From: Lasiosphaeris hirsuta
Taxonomy: Eukaryota; Ascomycota; Sordariomycetes; Sordariales; Lasiosphaeriaceae
Assembly (NCBI GenBank): GCA_030549175.1
Contig: JAUKUA010000007.1
Location: 868,001-932,000, forward strand
Length of the DNA stretch: 64,000 nt
Direction: 5' to 3'
Of this stretch, positions 38,421 through 49,206 are shown piece by piece (within the stretch, counting starts at the first letter, position 1; every line of letters begins with the position of its first letter). Position numbers and translations under genes: made by a program. Below the pieces are notes generated by a model. That model had not been told where the DNA came from. It saw only the letters and a program-made list of their open reading frames with translations, and searched no databases.

Positions 38421-39137
38421 ATGGACTCATCCCAGCCTAAGGGCGAGAGCTTCACTACGACAGGCCAGCCCGCTCAGAACCCGCAATCCACATCCCACGG
38501 CTCCGCTTCATCGCCTGACGATGGTTTCACGGACCATTCATTATCACCGCAGCCAAACTCTGTCTTACAGAGCGATGAACTCTACGCTGGGCAGCCGCCC
38601 ACAATCTTCTCTCCCTAGCAGCCTGTGGAAGATGCCTTACCAAAGACAAGCGAGGGCTCGATAACCATGGGGTCCTCAGCACGATACAGCATGGGACAAA
38701 CCACGGTATATGGTCAACCTTGCCGGGACTTGCGACAAAGTACATCGATACCATTCAGTTCAGAAATATCATACGCCAATTCCTCCACCGTCTTAGCGCA
38801 ATTACATCTAAGCCAGTTTAACTCTACACTACTTCAGCAGCACCCAACCGAGATCGGAATGTGGGAGACCCCTCCTACCGGGCCCTCACCGGACTCCCAG
38901 GGCATCCCGATACCCGACGCCGTGGTGTGGGGAGGCACTTTGTGCCCCTATCTCAGCCCTGGTGAAGTGGCTACTTCTACCGGCCCCTCACCGGACTGCC
39001 CGAGCCGCTCAGGCGACGCCGATGTGTGGGCAGGAGCCACCCCGTACCCTTCTCATGGCACTGCCTCTTCCAGCCGTCTCAACACCAAGCAGAACACCTC
39101 TGGTGCGATGGTCACATCTTCCTTCAGATATATATAA
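38421..39137 (+). pseudogene. Ser/Pro/Thr-rich hypothetical protein, one premature stop
   Basis: From ATG 38421 a 238-codon frame runs to 39137 with a single TAG at 38616-38618, in front of a CAG (so probably CAGCAG to TAGCAG). Low-complexity Ser/Pro/Thr/Gln-rich protein. The C-terminal third has a two-fold repeat: TGPSPD followed after 12-13 residues by VW-x-G and PY/PYLS-x-G. No signal peptide or membrane segment. Such composition is common in disordered fungal regulators, but nothing specific is recognised. The LTR of C1 ends 128 bp upstream, so the promoter may be displaced. The frame is also open upstream through the LTR end. It overlaps the 3' end of the next gene tail to tail. Confidence 0.45.
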
Positions 39138-39514
39138 GACCCGAACTGGACTAGCTTGTCTGAGATTCTCGCATTTTCGGATACTTTAAGCGGCACAAGC
39201 ACTACCGGTGGACGGCTGACGTGGAATACATACCACGCCACGACTCGGAGAGAAGCAAGTTCAAGGTCGTCAGAAATCTAGGATAGAAGTTATTATATAT
39301 TTGTAGTAACGAGTTGTGAACTCTTTACCTGAATCCTTGCATTGAACAGCCGCTGGAATTTGTCGCATGCTTCGTTGAGTGCAGCCGGGTCTCCGTTTAC
39401 ATGGAATCGTCCTCGGTTAACGAGTAATCTCTCGATCGTAGGAGCAGCGTCATCAAGCGCCTCACGTTCCTTAACAGTCAGTTGACGTACGTCTAGGTGC
39501 TGGGGTTGAGCCAT
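39053..39514 (-). CDS. Two-exon hypothetical protein, apparently intact
   Basis: ATG 39512-39514. Exon 1 is 39329-39514 (62 codons, MAQPQHLDVRQLTVKERE start). Intron 39278-39328 is 51 bp with GTAAAG donor and CTAG acceptor, phase 0. Exon 2 is 39053-39277, ending at a stop at 39053-39055, giving a protein of 136 residues. N-terminal half acidic and helical, C-terminal half with hydrophobic strands (WYVFHVSRPPVVLVPLKV). No domain recognised. It is the only multi-exon frame in the window without a premature stop. The gene overlaps the 3' end of the + strand gene by 85 bp. Confidence 0.5.
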
Positions 39515-39900
39515 ATCGGGCCAGAGTTGGTCGCGATTACCAAAAAAAAATCGGCAGGGTCTCGCGCGGCCCCGCGATGACGATTGTGGCGGAGGGATGT
39601 ATTAGTCATCAACCCCACCTGGTCTTACCAAAATCCGTCAGCTGGACTAACCTCGACAACGCTGCATCTTGATGGCATTGGCGGCGTGCATCATGAGACT
39701 GCGCGCGTCGCTTGCGCACTGCTAGCGAACTTACAGTAGGACGGCTTCCTATCGAAGCGGGGCGGGGTTTACCTAGGGGTTTCTAGTAGGCACCACCTAC
39801 CTCCATTTCCTTTGTCGGAGGAGCTTCGCCGAGGGGACCGCCCACTGCTGCGAGACCGGGAGCGCGGGTCAGCGCAAGTAAGATGGGCCAAATGCCTAAG
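39515..39900. other. GC-rich intergenic DNA
   Basis: Not RIP-like in composition. Probably the upstream region of the - strand gene at 39514 and of the + strand gene that follows. An A-run at 39541-39549. Frames over 39769-40234 on both strands are open but are mostly shadows of the next gene. Confidence 0.35.
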
Positions 39901-39929
39901 CGGCGATCCACACCGCCCGCAATTCTGCC

Positions 39930-41465
39930 GTGACACCGCCGTGCCAAGTTTCGCGTCGAGATCGCGGTGCAAGCAATCGCAAATCTTCACCTTTTCCCGC
40001 TCGAACGCTGGCGAGTTGCCGATTCCGCCGCATCCGTCATCCGATCCATTGTCTCCGCCTCGACACAGCGCGCCGGGGAGACTATTGCCTACGCACGCTG
40101 GCAGCTTTAGCGCCACCCCCCGAACGACGCGCCGCACAAAGGCGTCTGCGCAAACGTCATCCGAGATGCGCTGGATCAGCCTGACCACGAAGGTAAGAAA
40201 GAAAGCGCAGCTTTATCCTGACGTTGCCGTTTAACTATCTTACAGACCTCCATATCATCGTTCACGCCTTTCTTAGGGCTACGCAAAACCTTCCCGCCGC
40301 CGACCTACTCCCTGCTAAAACAGGTCGTGGCACCCTCCGAAGCGATCTACTCCGGCTTGAACTCTCCCTCGACTCTAAGTTCCTCGATGGCAAGACTGAG
40401 ACGGTGGCAAGCCTCAAGATACGACGCGAGTATCTGGCTGCAATATCTTCGCGACAGAGGCAGGCGTGGTAGTCACCGCTTACGAGGACGACGTGTCGGC
40501 ACACTCTGCCTATCTGCAGGTAGCATGGGGCAAGGGAGGACGGTTGAGGGTGCCAGAACCGGTAATAGTGTATTTGAGGCAATGCGCTGTTCTGGTCTGC
40601 CGCGCCACGATTCGGCGTCATTGGCTAATTTCCTGCGAAATGATGACTCAGCACTCGACGAGCGTCGAGAGATGACTCAGCTTGTTACCTTACAGACGTC
40701 CTTAAGCAAAATGCTCAAGCGAATCATCCCTGTATGTTCTAATGTGCTCCTCGATGTATACGACGCCCCAACCCTCGCCTCAGAAGCGGAACATGCTCCA
40801 TATAATTACCCTTCCCAAAGGTCAGTCCGGTTACACATCGCTGCGGAAATTGTTGGTTGTAAACTGGCAAAGGATGTAGGGTTTCTTAGGTACAGAGGCC
40901 GACAATGCCATCATGGTCTCCACCCGACGGCGAGATATGTATCAGCGTGACTGAGCTCGAAGATGCGCCTCCCGATGTGAGGGAATACCTCTCCAAACTA
41001 TCCGAAATACGACAATGCCGCAAGCCCAAAGGACACGTTGTACCAGCCAGGCTTTCCTCCAATCCTAAAGCCGACATACGAAAGTTTTTAGACGAAGCTC
41101 GGGAAAGCGCGGGGCGAGACACAGAAAATAACATGCGCCTGTAGCCTAGCGACGACTATCCTTCTACCAACGCTTTTGTTCTCCATCGACGGCAACTGCG
41201 ACAGGCGAAATTACCTAAGGGGTCCGTGTCCACGTCGGTCTGTAAGCATGATGAAATGCCACGCCGCTTAATTTACGTAGTCGAGGTTTGTCACGGTATT
41301 AAACCTCTCCTTCAGGAATACTAGGCAACCCGTTTCTATGATTACACGGCTTGGCCCCCTCGACACTGCATTAAGAAACCGACTCGCCCTGTTACAGAGA
41401 TCCACGAGATCTGTCTGGATATGTCGGTGAAACTAAGCACACTCCCAGTGCTCCCTTATAAGTAG
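39930..41465 (+). pseudogene. Multi-exon unknown gene with RIP-type stops
   Basis: Coding-like pieces follow one another. A first exon (about 39950-40192) contains SIVSAST and CANVIRDALDQPDHE, with TAG at 40109-40111. Intron 40193-40245 is 53 bp with GTAAGA donor and TTACAG acceptor. Exon 2 runs to about 40470. A third piece at about 40570-40820 (VFEAMRCSGLPRHDS) follows after a shift or intron. A last frame 40905-41465 begins MPSWSPPDGEIC and passes TAG at 41142-41144 and about 41322. The helical, charged protein is not recognised. Stops are all TAG, fitting CAG. One gene is inferred from contiguous frames; two genes are possible. Confidence 0.4.
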
Positions 41466-41529
41466 TAAATTCTTTATGATCCTATTAGTAATTAGTATTA
41501 GGACGTAAGATATAAGACTGGAGCCTTAT

Positions 41530-42450
41530 AACTGAGTAATACCAAAAACGTTTGGTAATATCATCGGCTCGTGAAGGTGCTCGTGAAGGTTATGAAGGTC
41601 ATAGAATGCCTCAATAGTCCGTATTAGAGCACGAATACCTTCGGCCGCTCGAGGAGATTCGACGTCGGACATTTCTCTGTGGGTATATCTCATTAGTAGT
41701 TCGTAAATGGCGGCCTTTATGTTCCAGTACGCAGCTTGAAAGACTGTTTCTATAACATTTGACGGACGTTCGGAGGGGCCGAGTTTAAAGAGCGAATCGA
41801 AAAGCGTAATACGCTGTTACATGTCTTCGCTAACTTCTCTCGCCTTTTCTTTGCTCTTACATACCAGTACGGAATTCCAAAAGTTCGTAACAACTTTTTT
41901 CTCGAGGCCTTCCTCGATTGCTAAGAAACAGTCAGGGTCCGATATTTGTTTGAACTTCGTAAAGACCTTAAGGAAGTAATAGTCGCTTGGCCTATTAGTA
42001 AAGATTACATAACGTAGGTTATAATTATACCTCTCCATTATGAAATAAACCCAAAAAGTAAATAAGAAGGAATTTTCGTTCCGTGTAAGAGAGTCAGTTA
42101 TCGTCCTTACTGTCAAGTACTTAAACTCTTGTTACGTGAGATTGTCTAAAACTCTTATAGTATTAAGGACATAATCTTTGGTAGGATTACTGTGTAACCT
42201 AAGATACATTATGGAAAGAATGTAAACTTAGGCGTAATATACCATGTCCCCAGAGCCCATATAGTTAATAGCGTTATCGTGGTATTTACTTAATTACTAG
42301 ATATAATATTAGCGCCCCGGGTTTCGGACAGCTAGACACTACCTACCTAAAGCTAATATAAGGAGACTAGCTACTTTCTAGTTTTAATTTAGCCAATCCC
42401 TCAACTCCTCTAGTTCGGTCGTTAAACGGGATTAGATAGTATTAAGCTCA
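41530..42450 (-). pseudogene. Unknown gene, about 300 codons, broken by TAA/TAG only
   Basis: A single - strand frame from about 42450 to 41530. The segment 41817-42116 (99 codons, TITDSLTRNENSFLFTFWVY) is free of stops; elsewhere TAA/TAG sit where Gln is likely. Upstream residues include TTELEELRDWLN and downstream ones NVIETVFQAAYWNIKAAIYELL. Largely alpha-helical and soluble. No known domain. The gene is convergent with the + strand gene ending near 41465. AT content is higher than in 38-41 kb, consistent with a gradient of RIP. Confidence 0.4.
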
Positions 42451-43173
42451 CATCTCGTAAAGAGAAGGTATAAGGGTAGGATATACGTTCGGAAGATATT
42501 AAAATACTTAATAACCGAGGAGATAAAGAAGCTCGGAAATATCGATACTACTAGTTTATACTACTTTTTAGAGGCCTATATATCAGTCAGCCGGGATAAG
42601 TGATATACCTCACTTGCTAACTTACTATAACTTCAACTGGAGCTTAAAGATAGACAGTGTAAATAGTACTCACTGGAAATTATATTATAATAGGTCTAAA
42701 GTAGATACGGTATCAAAACGAAAGATGATTACGGAGGAAAGAAGAGTTAGGATAGTAAGTAAAACGAAATCTCTCTACTATAGTAGAATTAAGATGTAAG
42801 ACGAACGGTAGTATTTTATCGAGTTGATATTATATAGTAAGTAGAGGTCGATACCTAAGGGAAGAGCTGAAGTAGGGAGAAGTAAAGAGTCACGTCCTTT
42901 TATTTTTTTCGGAAGAACTGTTAGGTACTTAGCTGATAGGAGGTAGGTAGCTTACGCGGATAAACAACCCCTAGGTAGGTAGGTACCTTAGCGGGGACTG
43001 ACTTAACCAAGAATATGGGAAAATTTCAAGGTTTCTAAGCTCTTATATAACTATATATAGTAACGTTACGCCGCTTATTAAAAAGGGCCTATAAAAAGGA
43101 GGTATATTAAAGTATTTAACTAAAGCTAGTTAACGAAGGTAAGCGGAGAAAAGAAAATTCTCCTTCTGAAAGG
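42451..43173. other. AT-rich sequence without a clear gene
   Basis: Short frames only; a 61-codon + strand frame at 42614-42799 is basic and unconvincing. The sequence around 42840-43000 has GTAGGTAGGTAG-like short repeats. Confidence 0.3.
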
Positions 43174-43655
43174 ATGGCCGAGGATTTAAATGTAGTAATC
43201 TACCCCTTAACTAAGTGATCCTAATTAGTAACTACTACTAATAATATAACTTACTTATTTATAACGTACTTGGGGCTAAAAGATATTAGTTCTCCTACTA
43301 AAGTACTGAGTACTTTAAGAAAAAACTATTTACTAAAATACTTAATTACTCTGTGTTATCGAAACTTCATTAGGAATAAACATTAGATCGAATATAGACG
43401 AGTCGTTTAAGCTAAAGACCCTGATTAAGGTATTAGGTATTAGCTTGCTGGGTTAAGGAACGATATTAGAATATAATGTTACTTTCTATAGGTCATAGCG
43501 ATAGATATACTACTTAGTAATACCGGATTTAGAAAGTAACATCTGCCTAGATATAACCGGAACAGAACTAGAGAAAGATTTTATCGAAGAGACGGGTACT
43601 TAGGCGTTTACGGAAGTAGTTAGTATATAAGTCTATAATAGTAGAAGGAACTGAT
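43174..43655 (+). pseudogene. Degenerate ORF, protease-like or unknown
   Basis: ATG 43174 opens a frame (MAEDLNVVIYPLTK) that passes into another frame near 43340. The second part reads VIETSLGINIR, then an IYYLVIPDLESNICLDITG strand-rich segment up to about 43652. The alternation of strands and an N-terminal acidic residue faintly resembles a retropepsin fold, but no D-S/T-G is visible. Stops are TAA/TAG/TGA. Unassigned. Confidence 0.22.
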
Positions 43656-44389
43656 CTAATACCCGCGGCTAGTAACGTTGCTCCGCTTATGATAACTATG
43701 ATACTATACTATACTAAGACTTTCGTCGCTATTAATGTCTATAGCTTACACGGGCTCGGCTCGGTAGGTTGTAGCTACCTGTTATTTTAAACGTATATTA
43801 CTAAGGTTAGTTCTATGGTAAAGTACGATGATATTTCAAGTTCCGATCTTAAAGGTTATGAGAGTAAATAGACTAAAGAACGAAGAGAATAGTATAGTAG
43901 TATAAGTTAAAAATTGTAGGAGCTCTTAATCCTTTGTCCTTTTTCCGTGTGGTATATAAAGATTAAGGCCCCCAGCTGTTATCTGACCTACCATAGCTTT
44001 ACTAAATCTGACATATGGCGTATATATAGGCTCGACGCCTTGCCGGGGTAAGAATTCTAGGAGTTATAATTAGTAACATATAGTACGGACGCGGGGCCTG
44101 TTCTCCTTTAACTTATCGTAAGGTTTGCTAACCAAAGGCCGCCAGCTAACTACTTCTCTCACCGCCAAAAGTTTTCAAAACATAAGACTTAAGTACCCGA
44201 GGTACTTACTATCACCTCTCCTCTATAGCCCACTTTCCAATTTAAATTTCTAACCTCTTACCTCTTTACCATATCCTCTCTTCTCTGTCCTTACTAGTCT
44301 TCTAGTAATCAACTCCAATATAAACTATATAACGAGTTGTAGAGTATTTGAGTAAATCATAGATCTCTAAAATAAAGCATCGACCTATT
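43656..44389. other. AT-rich decayed DNA, pyrimidine-rich end
   Basis: No gene seen. 44150-44290 on the + strand is C/T-rich (CTCTCC, CCTCTT repeats), as in many fungal promoters and 5' leaders, and lies upstream of the next gene. Confidence 0.3.
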
Positions 44390-45774
44390 TACTCAGTGTC
44401 ACTATTATTACTACCTAGAACGGGCATAATATCGGGTCCGGATTTAGGAATCTCGCCAACTATACTGACGCCGGCTATTGGCGCTCCGTAGCTTCCCCTA
44501 ACACTACAGCAATCTACCACGAAAAAAATAAAGCTAGGTTATTATCAAGTATTCATTACGTACAGTCAGTCTTTTACTTACCCCTAACGATAAGCTTTAC
44601 GCTAAAACTTAACTAAGGCTACTGCCGTCGACAAAAGATTAGGTATATCGAAGTCCCAGACGAAAAAGGACGTTATATAAGCTGTATCTGTTTATAGAAA
44701 GAATACGAATTTTACCCGGTAGACTAGTAGTCGCCTAGAAATACGCCGATAAACCCTTAAGAGAAACCCCATACGGTAGCTGGAGGGGCAGTAACACGGA
44801 AGCGGCTACTATCAGGGAGCATGTCTATTCCTTACTCACGAAGGGAATTTTCCGAAGGCCGAAAAGCGGATAAAACAGCGAGGACGGGGGCCGATATAGC
44901 CGGCTACGGGTGAGAACCTGGACTACTTATAGGAATCAGATTTGGCTAATATATTATAGTTCTTTCCCTCCCTCTTCGGTAATAAGTACGGCTAGGACTG
45001 TAGACTTGCAGGTTATAGAGCCTAAAAAAATGGTAAGATAACTTACTTTACTCTCTTTTGGCTTGACTGAGACTTGTTTCATAGGTAGGTGGCGTATGTG
45101 AGAGAGAAGAGATCTTCAATAAATTTAGCAAAGTATACAAAGCGTAGGTTAAGACTATGGATACTCTTAAATTACAGGAGTAGTCGAGATACAAAAATCT
45201 GTAAGAAGACATTAGGAAGCTGGAGAAAGAGGTAGAGGAGAGTATTAAGAGAATCACTAGCATATAGAAAAAGCGCCTAGAAAATACTATACTCTTTGAG
45301 ACAGCTATCAGGAAGGGTAGCATCAAAGATCTTAAGCTCGACTGGTGGGAACATAACCCACCTGATATCACGCCACCAGGGCCTGCTGTCGAAACAGGCC
45401 TCAGAGACATGGTAGTCAGGTCTTTTCAGTTACCGGACGGTTCCCGAGAAAAGCAGATTATACCAGGGGCGGATAAGGTCTGTTACGACCAGAAGGCCGT
45501 CGTGGAATCCGGCGGCATCCCAACTCGCGGCGGCCAGCCCCCATTTTCTCAACGTTCGGTCCCGCTATATCCCCGGTCTCCAACATCACATAAGAAACAA
45601 GTCGAGCTAGCCGAGACCGCCTTCGCAAATTTGATAAGCAAGGCCGCCGCCACCCTACCCGATAGTCTGTCAAGCGGTACCAAGATTGGGACATCGAAAG
45701 AGCATGTTAAACGCCTTAGCGGCAAACACGGTCAGGTCAAGCACATGGAGCTTCCCGCTGTGAACTATGTTTAG
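44390..45774 (+). pseudogene. Probable Zn2Cys6 transcription factor, RIP-damaged, introns still recognisable
   Basis: One frame at 44623-44706 has the spacing C-x6-C-x9-C-x2-C-x6-C of a fungal binuclear zinc cluster (CRRQKIR, then EVPDEKGR, then ISCIC). Three of the cysteines (44644, 44674, 44704) are now Tyr codons (TGT/TGC to TAT/TAC). The first Cys would lie upstream of a possible intron and is not resolved. Introns 44910-44959 (50 bp, GTGAGA) and 45033-45084 (52 bp, GTAAGA) keep the frame into an exon with a coiled coil (about 45157-45290, LEKEVEESIKRI) and a C-terminal half free of stops (45409-45774). Earlier stops are TAG/TAA. A DNA-binding regulator is inferred. The frame also stays open back to 44390. 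Confidence 0.5.
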
Positions 45775-47682
45775 CACCGATGACGTGAAAGACGGCTATA
45801 TATCAACTGACTCACTTACCGGAGACCCCGTCACGAACCTCGAATGGCGCGTCAACAAGGTCAAGCATCGTAAATTTGAGACAAGTGGGACTGTAACGCA
45901 GTACCTACATTGGGCTAACGAGGAGAAGATGTTTGAACATCAGGTGCTTAAAGACTACCGTCCTAGTAAAGTTGATTAGGGGGTCTATAGGCCGTACATA
46001 GGCTTCTACTTGCGACTCGAGGAGTTGAACGGAATCATATACGCGGAAAAAAGTAATAAGATTATCGTTAGAACTCGAGAAATCTCTGGTGTCGAGTACC
46101 GCGGCCGTGTGTTGCTATCTTTTAAGCGTAACCAGTCCAAATGCAGGCTCTTGGATTTTATCCGCGACTTGGGAATCCAGCTTCTGGAGATAACTCCGTA
46201 AGTTATATGCTTACCTTGCTGATCCCTCTATTAATCTGACATATATGGATAGCGAGAATATTGCTACCGTGTGGAAGGATATGCGGTCTGAGGACCTCCT
46301 ATAAGCCGGTTCGAAGGTACCTTAGGGAAACGTACCTAAGGTTTGGTGCTATGCGACAACCACACGCCCAGAATGAAAATGTAATATGGGAAGACTCCAC
46401 TGTATCCTACTTGAACGGTAACATAGGATTTCCCGCCGCCCGTAGTAACTGCTACGGCATATCTGACGCTGAGTCTTTTAGCTTAATAGGTAGTGGGTCT
46501 ACGGCCGCCGGTCCCTAGGACTGCCACAGCGAACTTACCTCTGATAGTTTCCTGGGTAACGGCGTATACTCGACGATTGGGAACCAGCCGGAGTGGGAGT
46601 GGGGTTGTGGTGAGGTGGAAGCTAAGGCTTTGACTGCTCTTAGGTAACTTTAGCCCGTCGGCTCGGTACTTGCTCCAGTCGTTACTGTCGGGTCTGAATA
46701 TTTGAAGATCGAGTCTCTCACGGCTTAAGAAACGCATGAGTAGGCCGACGGTGTGGACCAGATGTATGATTTGGTAAGTTTTTCCTCTCTCTTCCCGGTT
46801 TACCGCCCCGAATCACGACCTATCGGTTTTATTATTACCGCTGACGCATAGATTAATTACCAGCTCTACGAGGCCCCTACTCCCATACGCCGACCCGCGT
46901 CCGATGTCGAGTTTACCGGGCGTTAAGCTTAGGCTGGCCCCGGGCCTTAACGTAAACATGAGCCCATACTAATTAAGCTCGCCTAGCAATCTTTCCCGGC
47001 TACAACTTCCAGCCTAGGAGAAACGAGCATAACGATGACTGTACCGTTAAAATATCCTAGAACTACGTACCCTCTTAGCCCCCCCGCCGTGAAGGCCCTG
47101 AGTGATATAGTTGATATCGAGCTTCCCCCTTCCCTCGACGTCTTCTCGGTCCAATACTACGTTAATACTATGTTACCGCAATTTCATACCTATTTAGCGA
47201 CCTATATATTCTTACCTCTTGCTACCGGGAATACTAGGCACCTATCGCTCTCTCATCCTACCTTCCTAGTATATTACTAGAAGAAACCATACGCGCCTTC
47301 TTATTTTCCTATTATCGACGTCGATAATATGCCGTATAGTCGTTCGAGATACTACCCTTCGGTATATGATGGCGATACGTTAGATTCTCTCGCAGCGGAT
47401 ATCTACCGTCGGTCGGGGATGTAATCGCTAGGAACAGCGGTAACATGGACCGAAATCTATGATCGGGCTCCCGCCTAAAGTTCCCTAGGGTTTACTTAGG
47501 ATTGTTAATACTATTGTCGTTATAAACATACCTCGGTTCTTAAGGAAGTATCTAACTAACTTCGTTCCTAATCTCACTCGCGTTGGAGAGTAGGGTTCCC
47601 TATATAATACTAAATAGATTAGACTAACGGCGTTAATTCCACTCGTCGAGGCTTATAAAATTATCGCTTTAACGGTACGTGA
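45767..47682 (+). pseudogene. Large unknown gene, about 600 codons, three exons
   Basis: Exon 1 starts at ATG 45767 (MFSTDDVKDGYI), overlapping the end of the previous frame by 8 bp, and runs to 46198 with one TAG (45977-45979). Intron 46199-46252 is 54 bp (GTAAGT donor, CTGAC branch, GATAG acceptor). After a frame break near 46310, the frame of 46261 runs to TGA 47680-47682: 447 codons including intron 46774-46851 (78 bp, GTAAGT donor, CTGAC branch, CATAG acceptor). Every internal stop is TAA/TAG. Motifs include LEWRVNKVKHRKF, VIWEDSTVSYLNG and a Pro-rich segment. No domain recognised. It may be the 3' part of the Zn2Cys6 gene joined by a one-base shift. Confidence 0.45.
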
Positions 47683-47715
47683 TGACGTGACTAAACGATA
47701 AGAAGCCGTAGCCCA

Positions 47716-48066
47716 GATTTTAGGTGGGCCGGCTGCGATTCAGCCCCTCGGTCGCCGGGCACGTCCTCCCGGGCTTCCTTGCCGACTACTACGGCCACTT
47801 TAACTTCATCGCCGCTACCATCGCTCTCTACGTCGCTACCGTCCTCGGTATCTAGCTACCCGCCGGCCATAACCAGCCGACGTTCATCGCCTACGCCGTG
47901 CTTTTTAGCTTCGCGAGTAGCAGCCTGACCCCGGTATGTCTGGGGCAGCTGTGTAACACGCGGCACTACGGGCGCTATTATTTAATGGCTATGATTATAG
48001 CGAGCTTTGGCACACTAGGCAGCGTTCCGCTTGGCGGCGTACTACTCGGCTTAAGTCTGTTGATCT
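47716..48066 (+). pseudogene. MFS transporter fragment (monocarboxylate-transporter type)
   Basis: One frame reads PGFLADYYGHFNF, a hydrophobic helix, one TAG at about 47851-47853 (probably TGG), LPAGHNQP, a second helix (YAVLFSFASSSLTPVC), a loop and a third helix ending LGSVPLGGVLL. The loop D-Y-Y-G-x-F-N and the helix pattern match fungal MCT-like MFS proteins between transmembrane helices 8-9 and 11. Only about 110 residues are present, with no N- or C-terminus, so it is a relic. GC-rich compared with its flanks. Confidence 0.6.
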
Positions 48067-48540
48067 GTAGATAAGTCTTAAAGCCTCAACTATCTGAACC
48101 TAGGCTCTGTAGGCTCGCTAAATACTATTTTCGGTAGACTATACCGTAGCATATTAAATCGCTTTAATTCATAGGTAAGTGGGCTTAGAATCGGTCCCAT
48201 ATATAATAATAGTTAAAATGGGGGCTTATTTTTAAAATTCAAGTTAGGATCTACGTAGGTATCGTCTCCCTAGGCGCGCTAAGTATAAAACTATGTCTTC
48301 GGGGGCTAGCAGCCTTTGGTGGTAGTACTTAAGCACTCTCCGGCTTAAAACAGTAGCCGGGGAGATAGTAGCCCTACGCCGCGGAATAGTCTTATACCGC
48401 TCGCCGTCGTCAAACGTAATAGATTCGTCGAGTCGCGGTATACCGGAATAAACCCGTAGTCTTGCCTAAGTGTTAGTTAACGCCACGACTAAGGAAGACC
48501 ACGTCGTCTTTACTTTATATCAAAGTAGTACGGCGATTGA
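48067..48540. other. Decayed sequence without a clear gene
   Basis: Mixed composition with many TAG/TAA. It could be the remainder of the transporter gene. No motif recognised. Confidence 0.3.
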
Positions 48541-48972
48541 TCAAGAGACTACTAGCTTTAATTGCGGCGACGGCGTGGACTATATACCCGGCGCAAATAC
48601 CGGCGGGGTAGGTATAAAATAGGGGATATTAACGCAGAACTGAATAGTAAGTTAGCTAAACCTACGGCAGAGGAGGGTGTATATAAGTACTAAGCTTCGC
48701 CCTCTCATCAGCCTCGTATTAAAGTATCTTACCGTTACGGGCTAAGAAGAGCTTCTATTGATCTTACTAATGTATAGACTGCCGCCGAACGAAGCGAAGT
48801 CTTTTGAGGCCTAGTTCTCGTCCCTTATGCTAAGTTTTAGTCTCGAAGAGTTCCATAAAGCTCGGCTATCCTCGACACTTAATAATACGCCCTCCCTAGC
48901 CTACGCCCTTACCGCCTTCTAGACTTAGTAGTAAATAAAGAAACGCGATGCTAAGACCGTACTTACGATAGG
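48541..48972 (+). pseudogene. Degenerate ORF cut by the family C LTR
   Basis: A + strand frame can be read from about 48640 to the LTR border: LISLVLKYLTVTG, then LPPNEAKSFEAQFSSLML and FHKARLSSTLN, ending at 48972. Interruptions are TAA/TAG. It is helical with normal protein composition; not recognised. The LTR of C2 starts directly at its end, so C2 probably inserted into this gene. Confidence 0.3.
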
Positions 48973-49206
48973 TGTTACGTGGAAAAATGTAGATAGCCTA
49001 GATAGGTTAGTCCGTTGTACGCAGTCCCTACGCTTAATTAAGCACAGGGGATACGCTACCATATAATGGCAGCGCGCCCTCCAGACTGATTACCAACGGG
49101 CCATCCTTTACAAATTATTTACACCACCATACAATATGTCATGTCAGTGTTTATATGAAGGACCACCAAAGTAACGCTTACACAAGCGGTCCTTTTAACC
49201 GTAACA
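48973..49206 (+). repeat. Family C 5' LTR (C2)
   Basis: 234 bp, TGTTACG to CGTAACA, the same length as the C1 3' LTR. Confidence 0.88.

Noticed and set aside
39769..40234. Large overlapping frames of 139 (-), 140 (+) and 84 (+) codons.
   Set aside because: A third + strand frame joins across a consensus 53 bp intron to the next exon and has more natural composition; the others are GC-rich shadows.
42840..43000. Possible short tandem repeat or CRISPR-like array.
   Set aside because: Only irregular TAGG words, no constant repeat length or spacers.
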